Positions 18,235 through 26,646 of a stretch of 64,000 nucleotides of DNA are shown here, in pieces. The stretch comes from Mucilaginibacter psychrotolerans. Lineage in GTDB: Bacteria > Bacteroidota > Bacteroidia > Sphingobacteriales > Sphingobacteriaceae. The stretch is from positions 1-64,000 of the forward strand of contig NZ_SOZE01000028.1 of assembly GCF_004519315.1 (NCBI RefSeq), written 5' to 3'. Each line of letters begins with the position of its first letter. The first letter of the stretch is position 1. The notes beneath the pieces were generated by a model, which saw only the letters and a list, made by a program, of their open reading frames with translations, ran no database searches and was not told the origin of the DNA. A program made the position numbers and the translations under genes.

Positions 18235-18365
18235 TATTATTTAGAATTAATTTAAATAAGAACTGGGTGGGGTGAGCTGTACGGGTATGAAATGAGTTAT
18301 TTTAAAAGTATGTTCTTTGTGGAAAATATATTTCGTATTATGATAATTTGGGTGAACTAAAATCG

Positions 18366-18373
18366 TATCTTTG
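18366..18373 (+). promoter_or_regulatory. -7 box of the GAF histidine kinase gene
   Basis: TATCTTTG matches TAnnTTTG, 33 bp before the TTG start at 18407. The best upstream TTTG (18347-18350) is only 15 bp away, so the -33 element is weak. Confidence 0.45.
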
Positions 18374-18406
18374 CGGTGAAATCCCTTCCCCTGACAAAAA
18401 ATAGGC

Positions 18407-19627
18407 TTGCATAATTATTCTTACCCCATCCCGACTAACGAAGAACCAAGACTTTTGGCACTGGCTTCTTACCAAATGTTAGATACCCTGCCCGAAAGCG
18501 ATTTTGAGGAATTGACGCTCCTGGCGTCAGAAATTTGCCAAACGCCAATAGCTCTGATAAGTCTGCTGGATGATAAGCGTCAATGGTTTAAATCCATTGT
18601 TGGTTTTGATGCCAAAGAAACACCCAAAGAACAGGCTTTTTGCGCGCATGCCATCATGGGCAATGAAGTAATGGTAGTGCCTGATGCGCGTAAGGATGCG
18701 AGGTTTGCCAGCAACCCCTTGGTTACCGATAGTCCGAATGTGGTTTTCTATGCGGGCGTTCCTTTAATAAATGCCGAGGGTTACGCTTTGGGCTCGTTGT
18801 GTGTGATAGATACCGAACCCAAGGAGCTTTCCGCGCAGCAGCTTGGTGCCCTTAAAACATTAGGGAAACAGGTGCTTGCCCAGTTTGAGTTGCGCCGAAA
18901 GCTTGCCAATTTGCAGCGGGCAAACGATGCCCTGCTGGAAACCAATGCCTTTATCCAGAAATTCGCAACCACGGCCGCGCATGATATCAAAAACCCCTTG
19001 AGCAGCATGCTGCTTACCTCCCAGGCCATGCACATGCGGCTGGTTAGAAGCGGCGACGACAAGAGTAGGGGGCTTGCTGAAATCAACATAGCCTCTACAA
19101 AAAAGCTTTTGAAGATGGTAGACGAAATGCTGGAGTATTCATCAGCACCTGCCTTGCTGCTTACCAACCAGAAATGCATCGACCTGAACACCCTCCTTCG
19201 GAATGTTATTGGCCTGATAAACCTGCCAGCCAAGTTGCAAATAAACCTGCCTGCCGCTAAAGCTGCAATTACCTGTTCGGCAGTTGCACTGGAGCAAATA
19301 TTCATCAACCTGCTTACCAATGCCATCCGGTACAACGATAAGGCGGAGGGCATCATCAGTATCAAATTTCTGGATGAAGGCAACCACTACCACTTTAAAG
19401 TTATAGACAATGGTATGGGCATCGCCGAAAAAAATCTCGAACGGATATTTCAGAACGAAGTAACCCTGAATGTGGTAGATAAGTTCAATAAAAAAGGCAC
19501 GGGTGTAGGCTTGTACACCGTGAAAGCCCTGGTGGAAAAGTTAGAAGGTGTCATCAGCGTAAAATCGAAGGTGGGCAGTGGCACAACTTTCGAGTTCACG
19601 ATACGCAAGAATGCTGGCCTAAGCTAG
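18407..19627 (+). CDS. Soluble GAF-domain sensor histidine kinase
   Basis: 406 residues with no membrane segment or signal peptide. The GAF sensor (about residues 25-165; LISLLDDKRQWFKS, AFCAHAIM, YAGVPLI, GSLCVID) is followed by a histidine kinase: H-box AAHDIKNPLSS (His at about residue 192), N-box EQIFINLLTNAIRYND, and ATP-lid motifs DNGMGI and GTGVGLYTVKALVE. The start is a TTG; the frame is closed by TGA five codons upstream and the conserved TNEEPRLLALASYQMLDTLP begins at residue 10, so no ATG start is possible without losing the domain. It would autophosphorylate in response to a cytoplasmic ligand. No response regulator is adjacent, so its partner is elsewhere. Confidence 0.88.
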   Translation: MHNYSYPIPTNEEPRLLALASYQMLDTLPESDFEELTLLASEICQTPIALISLLDDKRQWFKSIVGFDAKETPKEQAFCAHAIMGNEVMVVPDARKDARFASNPLVTDSPNVVFYAGVPLINAEGYALGSLCVIDTEPKELSAQQLGALKTLGKQVLAQFELRRKLANLQRANDALLETNAFIQKFATTAAHDIKNPLSSMLLTSQAMHMRLVRSGDDKSRGLAEINIASTKKLLKMVDEMLEYSSAPALLLTNQKCIDLNTLLRNVIGLINLPAKLQINLPAAKAAITCSAVALEQIFINLLTNAIRYNDKAEGIISIKFLDEGNHYHFKVIDNGMGIAEKNLERIFQNEVTLNVVDKFNKKGTGVGLYTVKALVEKLEGVISVKSKVGSGTTFEFTIRKNAGLS

Positions 19628-19632
19628 CGTAA

Positions 19633-20517
19633 TTAGCGGTTCATGTTTACCAGTACCTTGTCTAATTGTAGGTTGAATTCTACAGGTGCTTCCACCATCG
19701 GGAAATGGCCTGTGCCATGCACTTCTAACAACATAAAAGGCAGCTTCTGCTTCACCAGCCAGGCGGTATCGGTAGGCTGGTAATCGCTGTTTATTAGATA
19801 TAATTTCTTTTTCAGTTTGATGAGGGCGGGCAGCTCGTCATACGCTTGTTGCTCCATTGATGCTGCGGCAACTACGGTATCTGCATGCGCAACATCGTTC
19901 AGTATCCTATCTTTAATGGGCTCGCTGGTGTTCTTCGAAAAGAGCCCCTCGTTGAACCATTGGAACGACACTTTTTTGAAGTCTTTGCGCATGGCGGCAA
20001 TTGCCTCTGCTATTTCTTTTTTCTGCGCGTCGGTTTGCGGCGGCGCGCCCTGGCCCTTGAAGTTATCTACGCCCACTAAACCTATCACTTTATCCGGCGC
20101 GTCGATGGCTGCCTGTAATACAATATCGCCCGACATAGAGTGACCTATCAATACGACTTTCTTAAGCTTCAACTGGTCTATTACCGCATTCACATCGTTT
20201 GCGAAAGCAATTGTACTCCAATTGTCACGGTTGTGGCCAGACTGGCCATAGCCAGCCAAATCCATCGTTACCACGCGGTAGCGTTTACCAAAATAAGCCA
20301 CCTGCTGTGCCCAGTAAGTTTTGTTAATGCACCACCCATGCACGAATAGCAGCGTAGTATCGCTTTTGCCGGTATCGGTATAGTCGATATGTACGCCATT
20401 ATTTTTTACTTCTATTGGGGAGGGTGTAGCAATTTTCACAGTTTTGGGCTGCGGGTTATTACAGGTAAAAAATATGGCACAAATAGCAAGTAGAGGCAAC
20501 AGGCGGATGGTTTTCAT
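19633..20517 (-). CDS. Alpha/beta hydrolase, probable lipoprotein
   Basis: 294 residues from ATG 20517, selected because the leader MKTIRLLPLLAICAIFFTCN follows; the Cys at residue 18 is a plausible lipidation site. The fold motifs are an oxyanion HGW (LLFVHGWCINKTYW), the nucleophile elbow GHSMSG (Ser at about residue 120) and a C-terminal His in HGTGHFPMVEAP. The acid is probably the Asp in INSDYQPTD. This is a serine hydrolase/esterase or haloperoxidase-like enzyme outside the cytoplasmic membrane; the substrate is unknown. It converges with the histidine kinase gene, 5 bp apart, and no terminator is visible between them. Confidence 0.85.
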   Translation of the reverse strand: MKTIRLLPLLAICAIFFTCNNPQPKTVKIATPSPIEVKNNGVHIDYTDTGKSDTTLLFVHGWCINKTYWAQQVAYFGKRYRVVTMDLAGYGQSGHNRDNWSTIAFANDVNAVIDQLKLKKVVLIGHSMSGDIVLQAAIDAPDKVIGLVGVDNFKGQGAPPQTDAQKKEIAEAIAAMRKDFKKVSFQWFNEGLFSKNTSEPIKDRILNDVAHADTVVAAASMEQQAYDELPALIKLKKKLYLINSDYQPTDTAWLVKQKLPFMLLEVHGTGHFPMVEAPVEFNLQLDKVLVNMNR

Positions 20518-20661
20518 GGGTGAGGAGTTTATGTGCGGCAAATTACTCGATAAAATGTTAATGCCCAATTTGCCGGGGCTTTTTAACTTTATTTAACCGC
20601 GAGACGATTAAGGCTTTATGCCTATATTGCTACTTTATTTCCCCGATTTAAACCTTGAATA

Positions 20662-21873
20662 ATGACTACGAAAAAATCTGTTGAGATGGCAGCCAATGCG
20701 CCAGCACCCGGCAGCCGCCTAACTTCTATAGATGCTTACCGCGGCTTTGTGATGCTGTTGATGATGGGCGAGGTGCTCTCGTTTGAGCATGTATCGAAGG
20801 CACTGCCAGGGAACGCTTTTTGGAGCTTTCTTAACTTTAACCAAAGCCATGTGGAATGGGCGGGCTGCTCCCTGCACGATCTGATACAACCCTCATTTTC
20901 TTTTTTAGTAGGCGTTGCCCTGCCGTTTTCAATTGCGGCGCGCACGGCAAAAGGCGATAGCTTCGGTAAACTGCTGAGGCATGCACTCATCAGGTCGGTA
21001 GTGCTGATTGCCCTGGGTATCTTCCTGCGTTCGATGTGGGCCAACCAAACCTATTTTACCTTTGAGGATACCCTGAGCCAGATAGGACTCGGCTATACTT
21101 TTTTGTTCCTGTTGGGCTTTTGTAAACAGCGCACACAGTTAATTGCCCTCGGCGTTATTTTGGTAGGCTATTGGGCAGCGTTTGCTTTTTACCCATTACC
21201 GGGTCCGGGTTTCGATTATGCCTCGGCCGGCGTTACGGCCGATTGGGGAGGCAACTTCAAAGGCTTCGCAGCGCATTGGAACAAGAATACCAACCTGGCC
21301 TGGGCTGTGGATAAATGGTTCTTAAACCTTTTTCCGCGCGAGCATTATTTCAACTTCAACAACGGCGGGTATTCTACACTCAGTTTTATACCTACGCTCG
21401 GTACGATGATTATCGGCTTAATGGCCGGCAATATGTTGCGCTCGGGCATGGCACCGTTTGCGCTGGTACGTTGTTTCGCCATGATAGGGGCGGGCCTGCT
21501 TGTCCTTAGCGCTGCTTTACATTTCGGCGGCGTTGCGCCCGTTGTAAAACGGATATGGACACCCGGCTGGGTTATCTTTAGCGGGGGCTGCTGCTTTTTG
21601 CTACTGGCAGTTTTCTACGGACTTACAGACGCGAGGCATAAGCGAAGGGGGTTATTTTTGGCAGTAATAGGTACCAACTCAATTGCGGCTTACGTGTTGG
21701 CAGATGGCTTTGGTGCCTTCCTTAGTAAAACCCTGTATATCCACCTGGGCCCGCATTACGACCAGCTTTTCGGCGACGCGTACAGCACGCTGGTTAAAGG
21801 CGCGATTATGTTAACAATTGATTGGCTGGTGCTTTACTGGCTTTACCGGAAGAAAATATTCATCAAAGTTTGA
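20662..21873 (+). CDS. DUF5009/HGSNAT-like membrane acyltransferase
   Basis: 403 residues with about ten hydrophobic helices. The N-terminus SRLTSIDAYRGFVMLLMMGE is the signature of the DUF5009/heparan-alpha-glucosaminide acetyltransferase-like family (relatives of NagX and YeiB), followed by HDLIQPSFSFLVGVALPFS and HALIRSVVLIALGIFLRS. In eukaryotes the relative acetylates a terminal glucosamine using acetyl-CoA across a membrane; in bacteria a role in amino-sugar or glycan handling is proposed but mostly untested. Monocistronic, divergent from the hydrolase. The substrate here is unknown. Confidence 0.85.
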   Translation: MTTKKSVEMAANAPAPGSRLTSIDAYRGFVMLLMMGEVLSFEHVSKALPGNAFWSFLNFNQSHVEWAGCSLHDLIQPSFSFLVGVALPFSIAARTAKGDSFGKLLRHALIRSVVLIALGIFLRSMWANQTYFTFEDTLSQIGLGYTFLFLLGFCKQRTQLIALGVILVGYWAAFAFYPLPGPGFDYASAGVTADWGGNFKGFAAHWNKNTNLAWAVDKWFLNLFPREHYFNFNNGGYSTLSFIPTLGTMIIGLMAGNMLRSGMAPFALVRCFAMIGAGLLVLSAALHFGGVAPVVKRIWTPGWVIFSGGCCFLLLAVFYGLTDARHKRRGLFLAVIGTNSIAAYVLADGFGAFLSKTLYIHLGPHYDQLFGDAYSTLVKGAIMLTIDWLVLYWLYRKKIFIKV

Positions 21874-22060
21874 CAGGATTTTAGGATTAAGGGATTAAAC
21901 AGAATTAAGCAGAAATTTTTACACGATTTCAAGATGAAGCGATTAACACGATCAATTGTACGAAATTCCAATTTTTCACAGAGTCATCATTTCAGATAGT
22001 GTTCAAGAAAGCTTCGCAGTTTATCGAATTTAAATATTTCATTCTGTTAATTCTAAAAAT
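21872..22060. repeat. Irregular 8-10 bp repeats in inverted arms
   Basis: Left of centre, GGATT/GAATT recurs at 21876, 21884, 21892 and 21902 (AGGATTTTAGGATTAAGG...), and about 150 bp later the complementary TTCTGTTAATTCTAAAAATT occurs near 22041-22060. This is a degenerate inverted array in the leader region of the AlkB gene. An upstream extension of the AlkB frame (to 21999) runs through it and is therefore not coding. Confidence 0.45.
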
Positions 22061-22085
22061 TCCCCCCAAATTCGAGTTCAGACAA

Positions 22086-22694
22086 ATGGAACAACTTAGT
22101 TTTTTTGACAGCGACCTGCAAAACCCCAAACTGCCAGTTGATTTGATGGATTATCGCGCCACCTTCTTCAGCAAAGCCGAATGCGACCTGCTTATCCCTG
22201 CACTAAAAGCCAATATCGAATGGAACCAGGAAACCATACAGATGTATGGCAAATTGCTTAACCAGCCGCGCCTTACCGCCTGGTATGGCGACAACGGCAA
22301 AACTTATGCCTACTCCGGCAAAAAATATGCGCCACAGCCCTGGACAGATGAACTGCTTTTTATAAAGAGCAGGGTAGATTACGCAGCCGGTGTAACCTTC
22401 AATAGCGTTTTACTGAACCTCTATCGCAATGGCAATGATTCTATGGCCTGGCATGCCGACGACGAACCTGAGCTGGGTGTAAACCCCATTATCGCCTCGG
22501 TTAGCTTTGGGCAAGCCCGAAGGTTCCATGTTAGGCATAAGATCGATAAGAAGGAGAAGCACTCGGTAGAATTGGAAAACGGTTCTCTGCTCATCATGAA
22601 AGGAGACCTGCAGCACCAGTGGGAGCACCAGGTACCCAAATCGACCAAAGCTTTGAAAGAGCGGATAAACTTAACCTTCAGAGTAATTAATTGA
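22086..22694 (+). CDS. AlkB-like Fe(II)/2-oxoglutarate dioxygenase
   Basis: 202 residues from ATG 22086 (MEQLSFFDSDL). The start is selected because homologues begin with a short M..LF.D segment, while the longer frame runs through repeats. Motifs: PRLTAWYGD, substrate-side YSGKKYAPQPWTDEL, the HxD iron ligands in WHADDEPELG (about residue 125), the second His in HQWEHQVPK, and RINLTFR with the 2-oxoglutarate-binding Arg. This is the AlkB type (ALKBH2/3-like short form) that removes methyl groups from alkylated DNA or RNA bases by oxidation. Monocistronic. Confidence 0.92.
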   Translation: MEQLSFFDSDLQNPKLPVDLMDYRATFFSKAECDLLIPALKANIEWNQETIQMYGKLLNQPRLTAWYGDNGKTYAYSGKKYAPQPWTDELLFIKSRVDYAAGVTFNSVLLNLYRNGNDSMAWHADDEPELGVNPIIASVSFGQARRFHVRHKIDKKEKHSVELENGSLLIMKGDLQHQWEHQVPKSTKALKERINLTFRVIN

Positions 22695-22830
22695 GTTTGC
22701 GAAATTCGTAATTGACCTTAATTTAGGATTTACTTATAGTTAAATGATATTGTAAATCAAAAGGTAATGTGTGCTAACTAAAGTAATTTTTTGTATTAGG
22801 AGCAACTAGTCTATGGTCATTGTAAACAAT

Positions 22831-22861
22831 TTTGAACTGCTGTAGTAATAACGTAACTTTG
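22831..22861 (+). promoter_or_regulatory. Promoter of the DUF4920 gene
   Basis: TTTG (22831-22834), a 19-bp spacer and TAACTTTG (22854-22861), 33 bp before ATG 22895. The placement also rules out a start at 22832, which would lie in the promoter. Confidence 0.7.
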
Positions 22862-22894
22862 CTTGCAGTTGTGTTACCAATACCATTTAATCAT

Positions 22895-23368
22895 ATGAAA
22901 GCCATAACATTATTCATCATCTGCCTTTGTTTTTCGGCAATAACATTTGCGCAAACCAATATCACTCCTGCCGCTCCCGGCGTTACTTACGGTAAATTAG
23001 TAACCGCCGATAACTACCTAACCACCGATGCCCTTGGCACTACTTTAAACACCGATACCGCCTACACAGGCAAAATCACCGGAACCGTGGTAGAGGTTTG
23101 CAAAAAGAAAGGCTGTTTTATGAAACTGGCCCAGGCCGATGGTAAAACCATCATGGTGCAGTTTACAGATTACGCCTACTTTATGCCGCAAAACATTGTA
23201 GGCAAAAGCGTTGTGGTTGAGGGCCTGGCCAGGGTGAAAGAAGTGCCTGTTGAGCGCTTGGTACACTATGCGAAAGATGCCGGTAAAACCGATGGCGAAA
23301 TAGCGGCCATTAAAGAGCCACGGAAAGACATCTCCATCATGGCCGATGGCGTACTGGTATTGAAGTAA
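22895..23368 (+). CDS. DUF4920 secreted protein
   Basis: 157 residues from ATG 22895, giving a clean signal peptide (MKAITLFIICLCFSAITFAQ). The mature part has the DUF4920 core: TGKITGTVVEVCKKKGCFMK with paired Cys, GKTIMVQFTDYAYFMP, and VVVEGLARVKEVPVE. It is an OB-fold-like periplasmic or secreted domain; the CxxxGC pair may bind metal or form a disulfide, but no function is established. It has its own promoter and terminator. Confidence 0.85.
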   Translation: MKAITLFIICLCFSAITFAQTNITPAAPGVTYGKLVTADNYLTTDALGTTLNTDTAYTGKITGTVVEVCKKKGCFMKLAQADGKTIMVQFTDYAYFMPQNIVGKSVVVEGLARVKEVPVERLVHYAKDAGKTDGEIAAIKEPRKDISIMADGVLVLK

Positions 23369-23389
23369 TCCTTCGCAAAAAAATATTGC

Positions 23390-23416
23390 AAAGCCCCTGA
23401 TAGTCTCAGGGGCTTT
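23390..23416 (+). terminator. Hairpin terminator after the DUF4920 gene
   Basis: AAAGCCCCTGA (23390-23400) and TCAGGGGCTTT (23406-23416) form an 11-bp perfect stem with a 5-nt loop, 21 bp after the stop. The downstream T run is short. Confidence 0.7.
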
Positions 23417-23530
23417 GTGCGTTTTATGAGCACTTATCATTTGCGATCTTCCGGCAACGTTTTCGTGAATAATTTTGGGCTTTTTGCAAGAATAACCCTA
23501 TCATTACAAATTCCCGGATACGATTGACCT

Positions 23531-24940
23531 ATGAAACCCTTTCTCAACGAGGACTTTTTGCTGCAAACCGATACGGCCAGGCGTTTATATCACGACTTTG
23601 CCGCCGCTATGCCCATTATTGATTACCATTGCCATTTGCCACCTTACGAAATTGCCCTTGATATCAACTTCGGCAACATTACGCAGGTTTGGCTCAACGG
23701 CGACCATTATAAGTGGCGGGCCATGCGTGCCAACGGGGTAGACGAGAGCTACATTACCGGCGGCCAAAGTGACAGAGAGAAATTCCGCCAGTGGGCGGCT
23801 ACCGTGCCCTACACGCTGCGTAACCCCCTTTACCATTGGACGCACCTGGAACTGCAGCGGTACTTCGGTATACAATCGCGCCTGATGCCCACGACAGCAG
23901 ACGATATTTATGATGATTGCACCGGTAAGTTGCAAAGTCCGCAATACAGCGTGCGTAACCTCATCACCAAAATGAACGTGGAGGTGATTTGCACTACCGA
24001 CGACCCCATCGATAACCTCGAATATCACAAGAAACTCAAAGCCGATAACTTCGGCACTAAGGTATTGCCCGCTTTCAGGCCCGATAAGGCCATGAACAGC
24101 GATAATATCCCTGCGCTGAACAGTTATATCAACCAGCTTGAAAAAGCTGCTGACGTGGCTATAAACGATTACTACAGCTTCCTTGGCGCGTTGAAGAAGC
24201 GGCACACCTACTTCGCAGGCAACGGCTGCTGTGTTTCTGACCATGGTATCGACCAGATGTACGCCGAGGATTACACAGAGAAAGAGGTTGCCGAGATTTT
24301 CGGCAAGATAAGGAGTAGCCAGCCGATAACCGTGATGGAGAGTGTGAAATTCAAATCAGCCATGCTTTATCAGTTTGCCATATGGGATTATGAGAAGGGC
24401 TGGGTGCAGCAATACCATATAGGCGCGCTGCGTAACAACAGCACCCGCGGCCTAAGGCAAAGCGGGCCGGATACCGGCCGCGATTCGATAGGCGATTTCC
24501 ATCAGGGTAGAAGCCTTTCTAAATTTCTGGACAGGCTGGACAGCGAGGACAAACTGGCCAAAACCATCCTCTATAACCTCAATCCTGCGGATAACGAATT
24601 GATGGCTACCATGGCTGGCAATTTCCAGGATGGCACGGTAGCCGGTAAAATACAATGGGGTTCGGCCTGGTGGTTCCTGGATCAGAAAGATGGGATGACC
24701 AAACAAATAAACACGCTATCCAATATGGGCCTGCTGAGTCGCCTCGTAGGCATGCTTACCGATTCGCGCAGCTTCCTGTCGTTCCCGCGTCATGAGTACT
24801 TCAGGCGGATACTCTGCAACCTGTTTGCAGATGATATTGTGAACGGAGAATTGCCAAACGACATAGAGTGGACCGGCAAGATCATACAGGATATCTGTTA
24901 TTTTAATGCCAAAAGTTATTTTGATTTCGAGCAAAAATGA
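23531..24940 (+). CDS. uxaC: Uronate (glucuronate/galacturonate) isomerase
   Basis: 469 residues, the usual UxaC length. The N-terminal IIDYHCHLPPYEIA carries the HxH metal-site motif of the amidohydrolase fold. TTDDPIDNLEYHKKL and QQYHIGALRNNSTR, followed by TGRDSIGDF, are characteristic of the family. It converts D-glucuronate to D-fructuronate and D-galacturonate to D-tagaturonate in the cytoplasm. It is the first gene of a tight operon: its TGA overlaps the ATG of the kinase gene by 4 bp. The enzymes that would connect its product to the next steps (tagaturonate/fructuronate reductase, altronate/mannonate dehydratase) are not in the window. Confidence 0.95.
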   Translation: MKPFLNEDFLLQTDTARRLYHDFAAAMPIIDYHCHLPPYEIALDINFGNITQVWLNGDHYKWRAMRANGVDESYITGGQSDREKFRQWAATVPYTLRNPLYHWTHLELQRYFGIQSRLMPTTADDIYDDCTGKLQSPQYSVRNLITKMNVEVICTTDDPIDNLEYHKKLKADNFGTKVLPAFRPDKAMNSDNIPALNSYINQLEKAADVAINDYYSFLGALKKRHTYFAGNGCCVSDHGIDQMYAEDYTEKEVAEIFGKIRSSQPITVMESVKFKSAMLYQFAIWDYEKGWVQQYHIGALRNNSTRGLRQSGPDTGRDSIGDFHQGRSLSKFLDRLDSEDKLAKTILYNLNPADNELMATMAGNFQDGTVAGKIQWGSAWWFLDQKDGMTKQINTLSNMGLLSRLVGMLTDSRSFLSFPRHEYFRRILCNLFADDIVNGELPNDIEWTGKIIQDICYFNAKSYFDFEQK

Positions 24941-25980
24941 GTAGCATATCATCAAAAGAATATAAGCAAGGTGCCGTGCTATCGTTCGGCGAGTTGCTGT
25001 TAAGGCTTAGTCCCGATGACGGCGGCCAATGGCTGGATGATAATGCTTTATCCGTTTTTGTTGGCGGTGCCGAACTGAACGTAGCCTCTGCTTTGTCCCT
25101 TTGGGGTGTGCCTTCGCAATACTTTACTGCACTGCCCAAAAACGGCCTCTCGGCACAGGTGACTGACTACGTGGATAGGCTGGGCATCGATACCACCAAA
25201 GCGCATTACGGCGGCAACCGTATTGGCCTGTACTTCCTCACCAAGGGGAAAGACCTAAAGCATGATGCGCTGATATACGATCGCGCCAACTCCGCTTTTG
25301 CCGAATTAGTACCGGGTAGGATAGACTGGGATAAAGTGCTCGACGGCATCACCTGGTTCCACTTCAGTGCCATATGCCCTGCTGTCAGTCAGCAAACGGC
25401 AGATGTTTGCCTGGAGGTGCTGCAGGCAGCATCGGCAAAGGGCATCACCATCTCACTCGATCTGAACTACCGCTCTAAGTTATGGCAATATGGTAAACAA
25501 CCACAGGAGGTTATGACCATGCTGGCGCCTTATTGCGATGTGATAATGGGCAACATATGGGCGGCGGAAACTATGCTGGGTATCCCGGTATCGGGCAACA
25601 TACATGAGAGCGGGCAGAAAAGCCTTTATCTGAAAGAAGCACTTTCCACGTCTGAAAGGATAACCCAACTTTTCCCAAAATGTAAAGTGGTGGCCAATAC
25701 TTTCCGGTTCGATGGTTCGGGCGGAATCGATTATTACGCCGCTCTGTATATGGATGGCGAATTTTATAGCTCGCAGGAGTACCGCGCCGAAAGCATCGTC
25801 AGCAAGGTTGGCTCCGGCGATTGTTTCATGGCCGGGTTGATATATGGCTTCTATAACGGTCAAACTCCGCAGCAAACTCTTGCTTTTGCCACAGCCGCGG
25901 CCTATAACAAACTATTCGTGCACAGCGATGCCACCACCAATACCGTAAAGGATATTACCAATACCATCAACCATGGATAA
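24937..25980 (+). CDS. kdgK: 2-keto-3-deoxygluconate kinase (PfkB family)
   Basis: 347 residues of the ribokinase/PfkB family. The N-terminal FVGGAELNVASALSLWG matches the sugar-binding GG..xN motif and KVGSGDCFMAGLIYGF the C-terminal signature with its catalytic Asp in GSGD. Phosphorylation of 2-keto-3-deoxygluconate to KDPG is inferred from the position between uxaC and eda. Start overlaps uxaC by 4 bp, and its end overlaps eda by 8 bp, so the genes are translationally coupled. A stretch at about residues 205-245 is longer than in many PfkB kinases. Confidence 0.88.
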   Translation: MSSISSKEYKQGAVLSFGELLLRLSPDDGGQWLDDNALSVFVGGAELNVASALSLWGVPSQYFTALPKNGLSAQVTDYVDRLGIDTTKAHYGGNRIGLYFLTKGKDLKHDALIYDRANSAFAELVPGRIDWDKVLDGITWFHFSAICPAVSQQTADVCLEVLQAASAKGITISLDLNYRSKLWQYGKQPQEVMTMLAPYCDVIMGNIWAAETMLGIPVSGNIHESGQKSLYLKEALSTSERITQLFPKCKVVANTFRFDGSGGIDYYAALYMDGEFYSSQEYRAESIVSKVGSGDCFMAGLIYGFYNGQTPQQTLAFATAAAYNKLFVHSDATTNTVKDITNTINHG

Positions 25981-26632
25981 CAGAGAACAAGTATTAGACG
26001 CTATATTGACACAGGGTATGCTGCCCTTATTTTTTTATGAGGATGCCGAGGTGAGCCTGCAAATTATCCGTACACTATATAAAGCAGGGGTGAGGGTGCT
26101 GGAATATACTAATCGTGGTAAGGAGGCCCTGGCCAACTTCCGCTACATCAAACAAGCGGTAAAGAAAGATATGCCCGGCCTATACCTGGGCATAGGCACC
26201 ATCAAAACCGGGATAGAAGCAGAAAGCTTCGTAGATGCAGGTGCTGATTTCCTGGTATCGCCGATAGTAGATAACGAGGTTGCCCTGGTAGCTGCCAACT
26301 ATAAATTGCTTTGGATTCCCGGCTGCATGACGCCCACCGAAATCCACATCGCACAGCAGTACAAGGCGATGCTCATCAAGCTGTTCCCGGCTAATATATT
26401 AGGACCTGCTTTTGTGTCGTCTATCAGGGACTTATTCCCCGGGCAACTGTTTATCCCCACAGGTGGCGTAGAGATAGAGGCGGGGAATATATCGGGCTGG
26501 TTCCGCTCTGGCGTGTGTGCGGTGGGGATGGGGAGCAAGCTCATCAGCAAGCAGGTATTGGACGAGCGCCTGTACGAACAACTGCACGCAGACACCGTAA
26601 AAGCACTTCAATTGGTACAGTTAAGCAAATAA
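25973..26632 (+). CDS. eda: KDPG/4-hydroxy-2-oxoglutarate aldolase
   Basis: 219 residues of the class I KDPG aldolase fold. VRVLEYTNRGKEAL holds the active-site Glu region, YLGIGTIKTG the phosphate/substrate loop, PGCMTPTEI the conserved loop, and MLIKLFPANILGP the Schiff-base Lys (in IKLFPA). It splits KDPG to pyruvate and glyceraldehyde-3-phosphate. Overlaps kdgK by 8 bp and is followed after 14 bp by the transporter gene, giving the lower part of the hexuronate pathway in one operon. Confidence 0.93.
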   Translation: MDNREQVLDAILTQGMLPLFFYEDAEVSLQIIRTLYKAGVRVLEYTNRGKEALANFRYIKQAVKKDMPGLYLGIGTIKTGIEAESFVDAGADFLVSPIVDNEVALVAANYKLLWIPGCMTPTEIHIAQQYKAMLIKLFPANILGPAFVSSIRDLFPGQLFIPTGGVEIEAGNISGWFRSGVCAVGMGSKLISKQVLDERLYEQLHADTVKALQLVQLSK

Positions 26633-26646
26633 TCCTCAGCAAGATA

